A DNA stretch of 64,000 nt from Nitrospirota bacterium (lineage in GTDB: Bacteria > Nitrospirota > Leptospirillia > Leptospirillales > Leptospirillaceae): NCBI GenBank assembly GCA_027314645.1, contig DAHVAL010000002.1, positions 1 through 64,000 of the forward strand. Reading direction: 5' to 3'. A model generated the notes under the pieces. That model saw only the letters and a program-made list of their open reading frames with translations. It made no database searches and was not told the DNA's origin. The position numbers and the translations under genes are program-made. Of this stretch, positions 29,837 through 38,791 are shown piece after piece (the stretch's first letter is position 1; each line of letters starts with the position of its first letter).

Positions 29837-30589
29837 TCACGCGGACTTGGTTTCCCGAGGCCGAACATACGCCGCGACACCGATGAGGGCCCCCAGAAGG
29901 AGGTCCGCTCCCGCAATCCCCCATTCCTGAAGAGCCAGGGCCACGAAAAAGTTGAAGAGGAAGACGGTCCCGTACAGAAAGGCGGGAAGGAATCGGTCAA
30001 GGCGGTTCGCGCCATCTCCGGACACTTTCATCGGAAGGATCTTCCAAAGGGTCATGATGAAGAAGCCCGTCACGCCCCATCCAAGAAAATTCGAAATGGT
30101 GACCCCAAAATAGGAGCCTCCCCCCGGATATTCGTAGATCTGACCAAGGAACCACCGGTTTCCACGGAGCGCCACCGGGTCGATCACCATGTCGATCAGC
30201 ATGAAAAGAAGGACCCCTCCCGCCAACACCTTCCAAAAGCTTCTCCATGGGAGGACCAGCGCCTGCGCAAGCGATCTCCCCCCTAAGAGGGCGGCGACCC
30301 CGAGAGAGGCCACGGCCAGAAAGGCAAAGGAAAGAGAGTCCATCAGAGGAAGAATGCCGATCCAGATTTCACGCGCGGTGGTGGTCGGAAGGTAGCGGTA
30401 GTGGCCGAAAGGGAACCATCCTCCCGGACGGGCCGAAGACCATTCACACCCGTAGGCCACCCCATAGGCCAGGAGAAATCGAAGCAGGGCCCAGGGAAAG
30501 CCGACAAGCCTTGCCAGGGCGAAGAGTCCCACTCCCCAAAAAAAGAACACATACCATCGGAACCAGAGCGTGGAGAGGAGTAAATGCAT
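29837..30589 (-). CDS. CruF/DUF422-like carotenoid biosynthesis membrane protein
   Basis: WFPFGHYRYLPTT..., FMLIDMVIDPVA, YFGVTISNFLGWGVTGF; multi-TM. Confidence 0.75.
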   Translation of the reverse strand: MHLLLSTLWFRWYVFFFWGVGLFALARLVGFPWALLRFLLAYGVAYGCEWSSARPGGWFPFGHYRYLPTTTAREIWIGILPLMDSLSFAFLAVASLGVAALLGGRSLAQALVLPWRSFWKVLAGGVLLFMLIDMVIDPVALRGNRWFLGQIYEYPGGGSYFGVTISNFLGWGVTGFFIMTLWKILPMKVSGDGANRLDRFLPAFLYGTVFLFNFFVALALQEWGIAGADLLLGALIGVAAYVRPRETKSA

Positions 30590-30592
30590 CCC

Positions 30593-30961
30593 TCATCCTC
30601 CGGAATGTGCGATCAGGGCCACGCCGATTGTAATGAGGGAGATCCCCCCCCACCGCAAGAGGGGAATCGTTTCCCGGAGAAACAAACGGGCCAGAAGGGC
30701 AATCAACACATACCCGAATCCGGTCATGGGAACGACAAGACTTACCGGAAGCTCCCGAAGAAGTCCCAGAAGAAGGATGTAGTACAGCGCCTGGAGGAAG
30801 ACCCCCAGCAGCACCTCCGGATGGCGCAAGATTGCCCGAATCCGCCCGGCGCCCACATCCATTCTTGTGGCCTTCATTCCCCGGGAGAGGATGAGGAATC
30901 CGATATCTTCCACCAGAAGGGAGAGGAAGAAAAGACTCAGAAGCCCCGCATAGGAGAACAT
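30593..30961 (-). CDS. Half-size EamA/ArnE-like 4-TM transporter
   Basis: 122 aa MFSYAGLLSLFFLSLLVEDIGF...VPMTGFGYVLIALLARLFLRETIPLLRWGGI; start overlaps hpnI stop (TGATG). Confidence 0.75.
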   Translation of the reverse strand: MFSYAGLLSLFFLSLLVEDIGFLILSRGMKATRMDVGAGRIRAILRHPEVLLGVFLQALYYILLLGLLRELPVSLVVPMTGFGYVLIALLARLFLRETIPLLRWGGISLITIGVALIAHSGG

Positions 30962-32175
30962 CAGGTCCGGTGGGTCTTGGGGAGAGTGTTTCCTGGCGAA
31001 GAGACGGGATCGAGAGGCATGAGTGCCCCTCCCGGAAGAATCCGGTATCGATGGCCCCGCCAGAAGACCCGTCGTCCAAAGCTCCCGAAATAGGAGATGA
31101 TCGAGACCAGTTCCCGCATCAACCAAACCCCTCCGTCCCGGTGGGTCATCGGTCGGTCGAGAAACTGCCCGGTCAAGTAGGACACCAGGGCCAGATGGAG
31201 GACATAGAGGCCAGCCGCCCCCACGGAAATGGCCGGATTCCCGGAAGCGACTCCCAAAATCAGGGAAAGAACGGCAAAGAGAAACGGACGGACAAAAAAG
31301 GACAGGCTGTATCCCCAGGGGCGGAGACTCGAATAGGTCCGGGCCCATCGGATTTCGTGGGCAACGATCGACGAAAGCGGTTCGTCCCGAATGTGGGCGT
31401 CGATCAAGGTCGGCGACAGGACGATCCGGAATCCCTTTTCATGAATCAGACGTCCAAGATGGTAGTCATCGGCCAAATAATCCTTCATGACGTCGAACCC
31501 TCCAATGGCCCGGATCGCTTCCCCACGAAAGAGCATTGTTGGGCCATAGAGATAGGTGAGCGGCATCAGGAGGTAGGCGACCAAGGCCTGGGGGATCATT
31601 TCGCTGTTTAACAGCATGGCCGAAAGACGGGAGGAGAACCCCCCTTCAGGGGTTCCGCGCTGGAGGCAGGTGACGGCGCCCACGGTCGTGTCCGAAAGGA
31701 TCGGGGCAACGATTTCCCGAAGGTAGTTCGGGCCGACCCTGATGTCGCTGTCGTTTAAAAGAATGTAGGGATCGTTTCTGTCCCTGGCCACCGAGGCCAC
31801 CTTGTTCATCTTCTTGTTCGCCCCCGAGCGTTCGGAGACGATCGCAAGCGAGACCTTGTCCGGATAGAGGGCTTCAAGCTCGCGGATCACGCCGATGGAA
31901 GCGTCATCCGGAGAGTCGACGGTAAAGACGATGCTGAATCGGGGATAATTTTGCTCGATAAAGGACAGATAATTTTCCCGGGCCCCATGATCCAATCCCC
32001 TGACAGGCTTGATCATCAGGACTGGCGGAAGAACGCCGTCGGGGATCCAGGTTTCCTTGCGGCTTCTGAGCAGCCGGTCGGCCCCGTAAAGGGCCAGTCC
32101 GTCGAACGTGACACCGAGGGCGGTGATGGAAATCGAGCAATCACCGGTCAACGTGAGAATATCGGCCAGGGTCAT
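30961..32175 (-). CDS. hpnI: Hopanoid biosynthesis glycosyltransferase HpnI
   Basis: GT2 ceramide-glucosyltransferase-like (PVLMIKPVRGLDHG, ILLNDSDIRV); adjacent to hpnJ. Start set at ATG 32175. Confidence 0.88.
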   Translation of the reverse strand: MTLADILTLTGDCSISITALGVTFDGLALYGADRLLRSRKETWIPDGVLPPVLMIKPVRGLDHGARENYLSFIEQNYPRFSIVFTVDSPDDASIGVIRELEALYPDKVSLAIVSERSGANKKMNKVASVARDRNDPYILLNDSDIRVGPNYLREIVAPILSDTTVGAVTCLQRGTPEGGFSSRLSAMLLNSEMIPQALVAYLLMPLTYLYGPTMLFRGEAIRAIGGFDVMKDYLADDYHLGRLIHEKGFRIVLSPTLIDAHIRDEPLSSIVAHEIRWARTYSSLRPWGYSLSFFVRPFLFAVLSLILGVASGNPAISVGAAGLYVLHLALVSYLTGQFLDRPMTHRDGGVWLMRELVSIISYFGSFGRRVFWRGHRYRILPGGALMPLDPVSSPGNTLPKTHRT

Positions 32176-32191
32176 TGCAAAGTGCCAAACT

Positions 32192-33634
32192 TCATGTGGT
32201 CTGATGGACCTTTTCCGATTCCCGCCTCTTCGCCATAAAGCGGAAGAATTCCCGGGCTTCACGCACGATTTTTTTGAATTCGCTGAAACTGAACATGGCT
32301 CTCCGCAACACCTTCAAGACATAGCGGGGACGGAAGTAGTATTCCCGGTAAAACTTCGGAACGGCCATGAAGATTTCACGAGACGAAATCTCCGGATAGG
32401 CCACGTTCACCGCCTGGAATCCATCGTCCGACACCATTTCCGCATCCACGAGGTACCCGTTTTCCTTCGCATAATTGTAGAAGTGCGTCCCCGGATAGGG
32501 AGAGGCGAGCGACACCTGAAGGGTTTCGATGTTCAAGCGGCTGGCAAAGGAAATCGTCTCGTCGATCGTCTGGGAGGTCTCGCCGGGCAACCCGACGATA
32601 AAGGTTCCATGGATCGTCATTCCCAGTTGGTGGGAATCTCGCGTGAACTGCTCGGCCTGATCCACCCGGATCCCCTTCTTGACGTTATTGAGGATCTGCT
32701 GGTTCCCCGATTCGTATCCGACGACCATGACCCGGCACCCGGACTCCCGCATGATCCGAAGGGTCTCGTAATCGACATTGGCCTTGGAGTTGCAGCCCCA
32801 GGAAAGGTTGAAGGACTTGAGTCCCTGGGCAAGCTCCCTGGTCCGGTCCCGATACTCGGTGAGGGTGTCGTCGTCGAAAAAGAGTTCCTTGATCCCGGGA
32901 AAGGCCTTCTTGATATAGGCCACTTCTTCCAGGACGTTCTCGACCGAGCGGACACGATAGACGTTCCCCGAAAAGGTTTGCGGCCACAGGCAGAAGGTGC
33001 ACTTGCTTCCGCACCCTCTCCCCGTATAGATGGAAATGTAGGGGAATTTCATCCAGGGGATTTCATAATCGCTGATCTTGAGATCCCGCGCATACACTTT
33101 GGATGCAAAGGGAAGAATGTCGAGATTCTCGATCACCGGACGGTCCGGGTTTCCGATGATCGCCCCGTCCTTGCGAAAGTGGATGCCCGCCACGTCTTCC
33201 AGTCGTGCCCCATTGGCGATCTCGGGAATGACGTAATCGAACTCCTCCCGAACGACAAAGTCGATGACAGGATCGGCTTTGAGGGTCAGTTCAGGAAGAA
33301 CGGACGGGTGGGGTCCGACAAATCCGACGAGCATCGACGGGTTGCGCTCCTTGAGCCCTTGCGCCGTTGCGATGTCGTTCTTGAGGGACGGAGTGCTGGT
33401 GTAAAGGACCACCATATCGAAGGAAGAGGCCAGTCTGAGAGTCTCATCGCGCCCCAAATTCTGTGCGGGAGCGTCCACTACGAGGGAATTTTCGATCATC
33501 CCAGCCGGATATGTCAGCCAAGTGGGATACCAGAAGGAGCGCACCTCACGCGTTGCCTGGTAGCGCGCCCCCGCGCCTCCGTCAAAATCATCGAATGAAG
33601 GCGGGTTCAGAAATAACGTCCGCATTGTCGCCAT
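32192..33634 (-). CDS. hpnJ: Hopanoid biosynthesis radical SAM protein HpnJ
   Basis: TRTLFLNPPSFDDFDGGAGARYQATREVRSFWYPTWL; GRGCGSKCTFCLWP radical SAM motif. Confidence 0.92.
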   Translation of the reverse strand: MATMRTLFLNPPSFDDFDGGAGARYQATREVRSFWYPTWLTYPAGMIENSLVVDAPAQNLGRDETLRLASSFDMVVLYTSTPSLKNDIATAQGLKERNPSMLVGFVGPHPSVLPELTLKADPVIDFVVREEFDYVIPEIANGARLEDVAGIHFRKDGAIIGNPDRPVIENLDILPFASKVYARDLKISDYEIPWMKFPYISIYTGRGCGSKCTFCLWPQTFSGNVYRVRSVENVLEEVAYIKKAFPGIKELFFDDDTLTEYRDRTRELAQGLKSFNLSWGCNSKANVDYETLRIMRESGCRVMVVGYESGNQQILNNVKKGIRVDQAEQFTRDSHQLGMTIHGTFIVGLPGETSQTIDETISFASRLNIETLQVSLASPYPGTHFYNYAKENGYLVDAEMVSDDGFQAVNVAYPEISSREIFMAVPKFYREYYFRPRYVLKVLRRAMFSFSEFKKIVREAREFFRFMAKRRESEKVHQTT

Positions 33635-33717
33635 GACATCCTTTCAATCAAGTGGCCGGCGACAGACTGTCCGCCCGGCATTATCCGCTTCGATCAGGAT
33701 CAACATCGCCATAAGAA

Positions 33718-34626
33718 TCAATGGACTTCGATAAACTCCTCTTCGGAGGATTCATTCCGGATCACCGATGGCGCGACGCCTTTTTCGACGGAGATCTCCA
33801 TCAGCTTTTCGATCACGCCTTCGATCAGATAATCCGGAGTCGATGCCCCCGCCGTCACGCCGACGCGCTCGCCCCCGGTGAACCATTCGGCCCGGATGTC
33901 GGCGGCCGTGTCCACCAGATAGGAATCCTTGCAAAGACCTCCCGATACCTCCTGAAGGCGCCTGGAGTTCGCCGAACTCATCGACCCGACGGTGATCATC
34001 ACATCCATATTCCCGGCAATTTCGAGAGCCGAGGTCTGGCGCTTCTCGGTCGCGTCGCAGATGGTATTGTGGACCTCGAGCTGCGGGTAGCGTTCCTTGA
34101 GAAGGGTGAGGATTTCGTCGAAATATTTGATCGACTGGGTCGTCTGGGACACGAGGGCCACAGGACCGTCGGTCAAAGGAAGCCCGTGGATCTCTTCCTT
34201 GCGGTGAAAAATATGGATATTGTCCTTCGCATGGCCCTGAACCCCCATCACCTCGTCATGGCTTTTTTCCCCAAGAAGGAGGATCGTGTAGCTCTTGTCG
34301 GACAATGCCTTGACGATGCGGTGAATCTTGGAAACCAGGGGGCATGTGGTGTCGACCACGTCGAGATTCCGCGATTTCGCTTCGGAGATGACACTGGGGG
34401 AGACGCCATGGGCACTGATGATCAATGTCCCCGTCGTCACCTCCGACACATCGTCGACCGATTGGACGCCACGGTTGGCCAGATCATTGACCACATGATT
34501 ATTATGGACAATTTCGTGCAGAACGAAGATGGGACCGTCTGAGTCCTCCGTCGTACGATGGGCCATCTTGATGGCGCGTTTCACTCCGACACAGACGCCG
34601 GCATATTCTGTCAGAAAGATCTCCAT
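33718..34626 (-). CDS. ispH: 4-hydroxy-3-methylbut-2-enyl diphosphate reductase
   Basis: GVCVGVKRAI, FVLHEIVHNNHVV, DTTCPLVSKIH, GSMSSANSRRL. Confidence 0.95.
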   Translation of the reverse strand: MEIFLTEYAGVCVGVKRAIKMAHRTTEDSDGPIFVLHEIVHNNHVVNDLANRGVQSVDDVSEVTTGTLIISAHGVSPSVISEAKSRNLDVVDTTCPLVSKIHRIVKALSDKSYTILLLGEKSHDEVMGVQGHAKDNIHIFHRKEEIHGLPLTDGPVALVSQTTQSIKYFDEILTLLKERYPQLEVHNTICDATEKRQTSALEIAGNMDVMITVGSMSSANSRRLQEVSGGLCKDSYLVDTAADIRAEWFTGGERVGVTAGASTPDYLIEGVIEKLMEISVEKGVAPSVIRNESSEEEFIEVH

Positions 34627-34708
34627 TCACTCCTCCATATTTTTATTTGCAAGAGCGCACTTAGAATTCGAAAATATTACCATCATGCCGGAAAGAAGCA
34701 TCCCGCCT

Positions 34709-35767
34709 TCAGGATGGATGACTCGCAAGACGGTCCAGCAGACGACCGGAAAGAACGGGAGCAAGATACCCGGATGAGGCGAAATAGCGCACTGCATCCT
34801 GGAACGCCTCCTCCACCGGAGTGAGGGAGAGTCCCAATTCCCGAACAGCCCGTGTTCCATTATAATACATGAGTTTTTTCGCCATGCGAACCCCCTCCAG
34901 CGGAATCATCGGTTCGCGGCCGGTGATGCGGGCAATTCCCTCTGACACGTAGGCCAAAGGAAGCACGACCCCGCGGGGAACGGTCAGGGTCGGCGCGGGG
35001 ATCCCCGTCACCTTCTCGAGGGTCTGGAAAACCTCACATAGCGTCATGTTCTGTCCCGCAAGAATATATTTCTCCCCCACTTTTCCATGGAGGGCGGCCC
35101 GGAGATGGCCCTCGGCCACATCCCGGACGTGAACCACATTCAGGCCCGTATGGATCGCGGCCTTCATGCGCCCCTTGAGAAAGTCGAGCACGATCCTCCC
35201 TGTGGGCGTGGGCTTGATGTCCCTCCCCCCGATCGGAGCGGAAGGATTCACGACCACAAGCGACAGGCGGCCGGCATAGGAAAGGGCCACCTGCTCGGCC
35301 TCATACTTAGAAAGTTTATACTCTCCCACAAGCGATTGTCTATCCACAGGCATAAATTCGTCGATGGGAACCCCGTCCGTCCTGGCACCCAACGCCGCCA
35401 CACTGCTGCAGTAGACCACTCTCTTCACCCCTGCGCGAAGCGCCGCGTCAAGGATGTTTCGGGTTCCTGCAACATTCGCATGAAGGATCTCCCCCTTTCG
35501 GGGAGACCAAAGACGATAATCGGCCGCAACGTGATAAAGGGTGTCGACTCCTTCCATGGCGCGATCGAGGGAGGAGACGTCCAGAAGGTCCCCTTCTGTC
35601 CACTCCACCAAGGCCCCCCGGGGGGGGAGATTTTTTGTGGAGGAGCTCGGACGGTGAAGGCAACGTATCCGGTCGCCTCGCTCATGGAGAAGAGAGGCCA
35701 CCCAAGAGCCGACAAATCCGGTTGCCCCTGTCACGAGGGAAAGGGGGGACAAAGAGGCAGATTCCAT
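34709..35767 (-). CDS. hpnA: Hopanoid-associated NAD-dependent sugar epimerase HpnA
   Basis: SLVTGATGFVGSWVASLLHERGDRIRCLHRPSS; SDR epimerase with hopanoid neighbours. Confidence 0.9.
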   Translation of the reverse strand: MESASLSPLSLVTGATGFVGSWVASLLHERGDRIRCLHRPSSSTKNLPPRGALVEWTEGDLLDVSSLDRAMEGVDTLYHVAADYRLWSPRKGEILHANVAGTRNILDAALRAGVKRVVYCSSVAALGARTDGVPIDEFMPVDRQSLVGEYKLSKYEAEQVALSYAGRLSLVVVNPSAPIGGRDIKPTPTGRIVLDFLKGRMKAAIHTGLNVVHVRDVAEGHLRAALHGKVGEKYILAGQNMTLCEVFQTLEKVTGIPAPTLTVPRGVVLPLAYVSEGIARITGREPMIPLEGVRMAKKLMYYNGTRAVRELGLSLTPVEEAFQDAVRYFASSGYLAPVLSGRLLDRLASHPS

Positions 35768-35946
35768 GGCTTCATGATGCCATGAAGCGGAAAGGGTTGT
35801 CCATCGGGTCGCGTTCGGCGATTGACAGGAGCCGATACCGATGGCAGGATGTCCTCAGCACCGATCCGAAATCTGTAGAGCCGACCCTTTCACCTCTCTT
35901 CCAAGGACTCCCGACCATTGCACAGACCATGGACAGGACCGGTTCC

Positions 35947-36621
35947 ATGACAGCCTCCCGGATTCGAAAAGTTTCCCGGGCAAGCGGGTCTCTTCTTCTT
36001 ATCGGCATGGCTGCCTTCCTGCTGGCCTCCTGCGAAACCGCGCCGGTTCCCCTCTCCGACCAGGAAGTGCTCGATCGTACCAACATTCACCTGCCGGACA
36101 CCTACCCCCCAGGATCTCCGGAGCACCCCCGCATGGTTCAGGCTCTCCAGTCGATGGGATTCGCGTGGAACGATCCCCGGTTTACAATGGGACGCCATTT
36201 GATGCGGAAAAACGAAGTCGCCTGGTTTGATTCCGGAGGCACCCTTCATGTCACGCGGTACACCGGCATTTTCAAGGAAACCGGCTATCAGATCCGCCGG
36301 TATGTTCCCAGTCCCTCTGGAGATCTTGAGCACAGAGGCCAGCACGTCCGCCCCGGCCTAATGCTCTGCATGTTCGACCGGCCGGCCAATGCGATTCACT
36401 GGCACAAAGAAATAAGCGCGGTCGATCTTTTGGCCGAGATGGCGATCGGTGCCCCCATCGACCTCCTCGTCACTCCTTTTTCCTTCCCCCTTTGCCTGTT
36501 TTCCGACCGGATGCCCTCCACCTACCTTCGCGCCGTCGGAGAATCCGACGAGGGGGCTGTCAAAGACGCCTTGCGGCGGTACAAGGAACGACTTCAGAAA
36601 GGGAAACCGATCCCGACATAG
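35947..36621 (+). CDS. Hypothetical lipoprotein
   Basis: Signal peptide with lipobox FLLASC; divergent from hpnA, convergent with OMP gene. Confidence 0.65.
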   Translation: MTASRIRKVSRASGSLLLIGMAAFLLASCETAPVPLSDQEVLDRTNIHLPDTYPPGSPEHPRMVQALQSMGFAWNDPRFTMGRHLMRKNEVAWFDSGGTLHVTRYTGIFKETGYQIRRYVPSPSGDLEHRGQHVRPGLMLCMFDRPANAIHWHKEISAVDLLAEMAIGAPIDLLVTPFSFPLCLFSDRMPSTYLRAVGESDEGAVKDALRRYKERLQKGKPIPT

Positions 36622-37937
36622 GTCACCGCTCCCGCCTCGGTCGAATACCCGATATCGAAACGTCCCACAACATTGGGCTTGACCTGAACCCGAAACCCCA
36701 CTCCTGGATTGATGGCATAATCGGCCCATTGCGTGACCTGATACGCATCCCTGAAGACTTCTCCCACGCCCAGGAACGGGGCGATCTGCCACTGTGACTC
36801 GATATTGAACAGAGTCAGGTTAAACGCCGCGATCCGTTCCTCGATATTCAGGAGCGAGGCATCATAATCGTAAAATCGGCCAAAGCCGAATCCCTCGAGA
36901 GTATAGGGCCCTCCCAAGGTGCTCATCGCAAAAAACGGGATGTTGGGGCCATTCATCAGATTGACGAACGCCCGGATTGCCAAGATGTCCTGATCATCGT
37001 CCCCATGGGCGAGCCAGAATTTGTATTCGGCATTGAACCGGTCGAACACACTCGATTGGCCAGGGCTCATGTTGTTGTCGAGTTCCCCAAAAATATGCGC
37101 ATAGGTGCCTGAACTGGGAATCAGATGATTATCCCGCGTGTCGTAGGTGGCATTGACCCGAGAGGTCAGGATCTGGGCTCCGGTCGAAAATCCCGGGGCG
37201 GTCGGGAAAAGGGTCCCCGTATAGGGCAAAGCGGAAACCTGCCCTGGAGAGGCGCCATACGACCGATACCGTTCCATGAACCAGACCCGGACTTTACTAT
37301 CGAACATATTGGCCCCGAAGGTGCCATGGACCGAGGTGGTGGACAACGTGAAGTTCGACTGGTCGGAAAAGGTGGAGTTCGGTCCGATGCCGAAGAATTG
37401 CCAGGTCGGGTCCTTGAAATCCTTGACCCGGATATCCATGATGTATTTTCCCTGATCCATCGCCAGATCGCGATAATGGAACTCGTAAAAATTCATGATG
37501 GAACTCGACTGGATGGCGACCACATGCCACCGTCTCAGGTTGTTCTTGTAGAACCGGTAATACCGGACTCCCGCCTCGAGTCCCATATAGGAGTTGTACA
37601 TGACGGACGGAGCAAGGATGGAGGTGATCCGTCCGGAGGGTTTTGTGTAAAGGATCGGAACGATTGTCCCATATGTCACTCCGGAGTTGTAATCATCCCC
37701 GATTGCGGGAAGCGGAACTACAATAGTATTGTCAAAGGGAGTGCTGTAGGTAAACGGGGGCGGGCTTCCGATCGGAAGTTGGGGAAAGGTCAACCCCTGG
37801 GGTCCCATGCTCGTGGGAACAGGACCCGGAGGCGGGCCTGGACGCATCATCGGCCCTTCCGCCCAGGAGCGCGGTCCCCACCCCAGGGTCACAGTCACGA
37901 AAAAAATTATCCACCCGGCAAGGATCGGGAGGGACAT
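36594..37937 (-). CDS. Omp85/BamA-like outer-membrane beta-barrel protein without POTRA domains
   Basis: Signal peptide; TYDTRDNHLIPSSGTY; GGPYTLEGFGFGRFYDYD; C-terminal aromatic beta-signal (...YVGIGFPF). Confidence 0.78.
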   Translation of the reverse strand: MSLPILAGWIIFFVTVTLGWGPRSWAEGPMMRPGPPPGPVPTSMGPQGLTFPQLPIGSPPPFTYSTPFDNTIVVPLPAIGDDYNSGVTYGTIVPILYTKPSGRITSILAPSVMYNSYMGLEAGVRYYRFYKNNLRRWHVVAIQSSSIMNFYEFHYRDLAMDQGKYIMDIRVKDFKDPTWQFFGIGPNSTFSDQSNFTLSTTSVHGTFGANMFDSKVRVWFMERYRSYGASPGQVSALPYTGTLFPTAPGFSTGAQILTSRVNATYDTRDNHLIPSSGTYAHIFGELDNNMSPGQSSVFDRFNAEYKFWLAHGDDDQDILAIRAFVNLMNGPNIPFFAMSTLGGPYTLEGFGFGRFYDYDASLLNIEERIAAFNLTLFNIESQWQIAPFLGVGEVFRDAYQVTQWADYAINPGVGFRVQVKPNVVGRFDIGYSTEAGAVTYVGIGFPF

Positions 37938-37966
37938 CGACCGTCTCGGCCGAGGGACCTTCCCCG

Positions 37967-38791
37967 TCACGATCGTTCCTCCAGGCTCCCAGGGCGATCG
38001 ATGGTAACGGCCACGGTTTGGCCCAATTCTCTGAGCGCGGCATGGGCGGCCCGAAGTCCCTTTTGCAAGGACAGGAGCGGGACCCAAAAAGACGGTCCTT
38101 CCATCAACGCGCTCAACATTCCCCGGATTGAATTTTCACCTTTTTCATCGATGCATTGGAGCAGCGCGGGGGGGAGGGATTCGTTGAACGCGTCGGAAAC
38201 GATACGGACAAACCAAGCCGTCATATCGTGAGATTTCGCCGATTCAAACCACCCGGCACTTTCCATATCCACCAAATCACCACCGGTCTCTGAATAGAGG
38301 AGTTCCTTGTCTTTTGGAGAAGAGATCATGCGGTCCACCGGGACGATGGACCCGGTCCTGTACCGGGAGATCAGAAACTCAGGGAGCCCGAGGGGCTCAG
38401 GAGACCTTCCGGGGACGAGGAGCCGAGAGCCGAGGACAATGTCTCCGGACACCAAGGAGGGAGAGAGCCCCCCTGCGAACCCGCAAAACAGGATGGTCCG
38501 GAATCTTCCCCCAGAGAGGAACCTGTCGAGCGCGGAAATACCTGCGTGGCCTGGACCGGTGTAGACGACCGGAACTTTTTTTTCTTGTTCCGGAAAATTC
38601 TTGGAGAATGCGATGCAGGCCTGAGAGAGCCCTACCGGGAAAAAAGCCTTGCCAGCCCCACGGCAGAAGGTCACCGCTTCGTCCTTGAGGGCCGTCACGA
38701 CAAGCAAAGAAAGGGGGGGGCCAGGCCTCTTCTCAGGCACTTTTACGGATTGGGTCGAAGGGGGAGTTTTTCCAGGGGGCCACGCGCTCAT
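37967..38791 (-). CDS. hpnG: HpnG-like hopanoid-associated nucleoside phosphorylase
   Basis: Nucleosidase fold (LLVVTALKDEA, VVYTGPGHAGI, CGFAGGLSPSLVSGDIVLG, DMESAGWFE), next to shc. Confidence 0.88.
   Translation of the reverse strand: MSAWPPGKTPPSTQSVKVPEKRPGPPLSLLVVTALKDEAVTFCRGAGKAFFPVGLSQACIAFSKNFPEQEKKVPVVYTGPGHAGISALDRFLSGGRFRTILFCGFAGGLSPSLVSGDIVLGSRLLVPGRSPEPLGLPEFLISRYRTGSIVPVDRMISSPKDKELLYSETGGDLVDMESAGWFESAKSHDMTAWFVRIVSDAFNESLPPALLQCIDEKGENSIRGMLSALMEGPSFWVPLLSLQKGLRAAHAALRELGQTVAVTIDRPGSLEERS

Noticed and set aside
32108-33598. 496 aa plus-strand ORF
   Set aside because: Antisense shadow of hpnJ.
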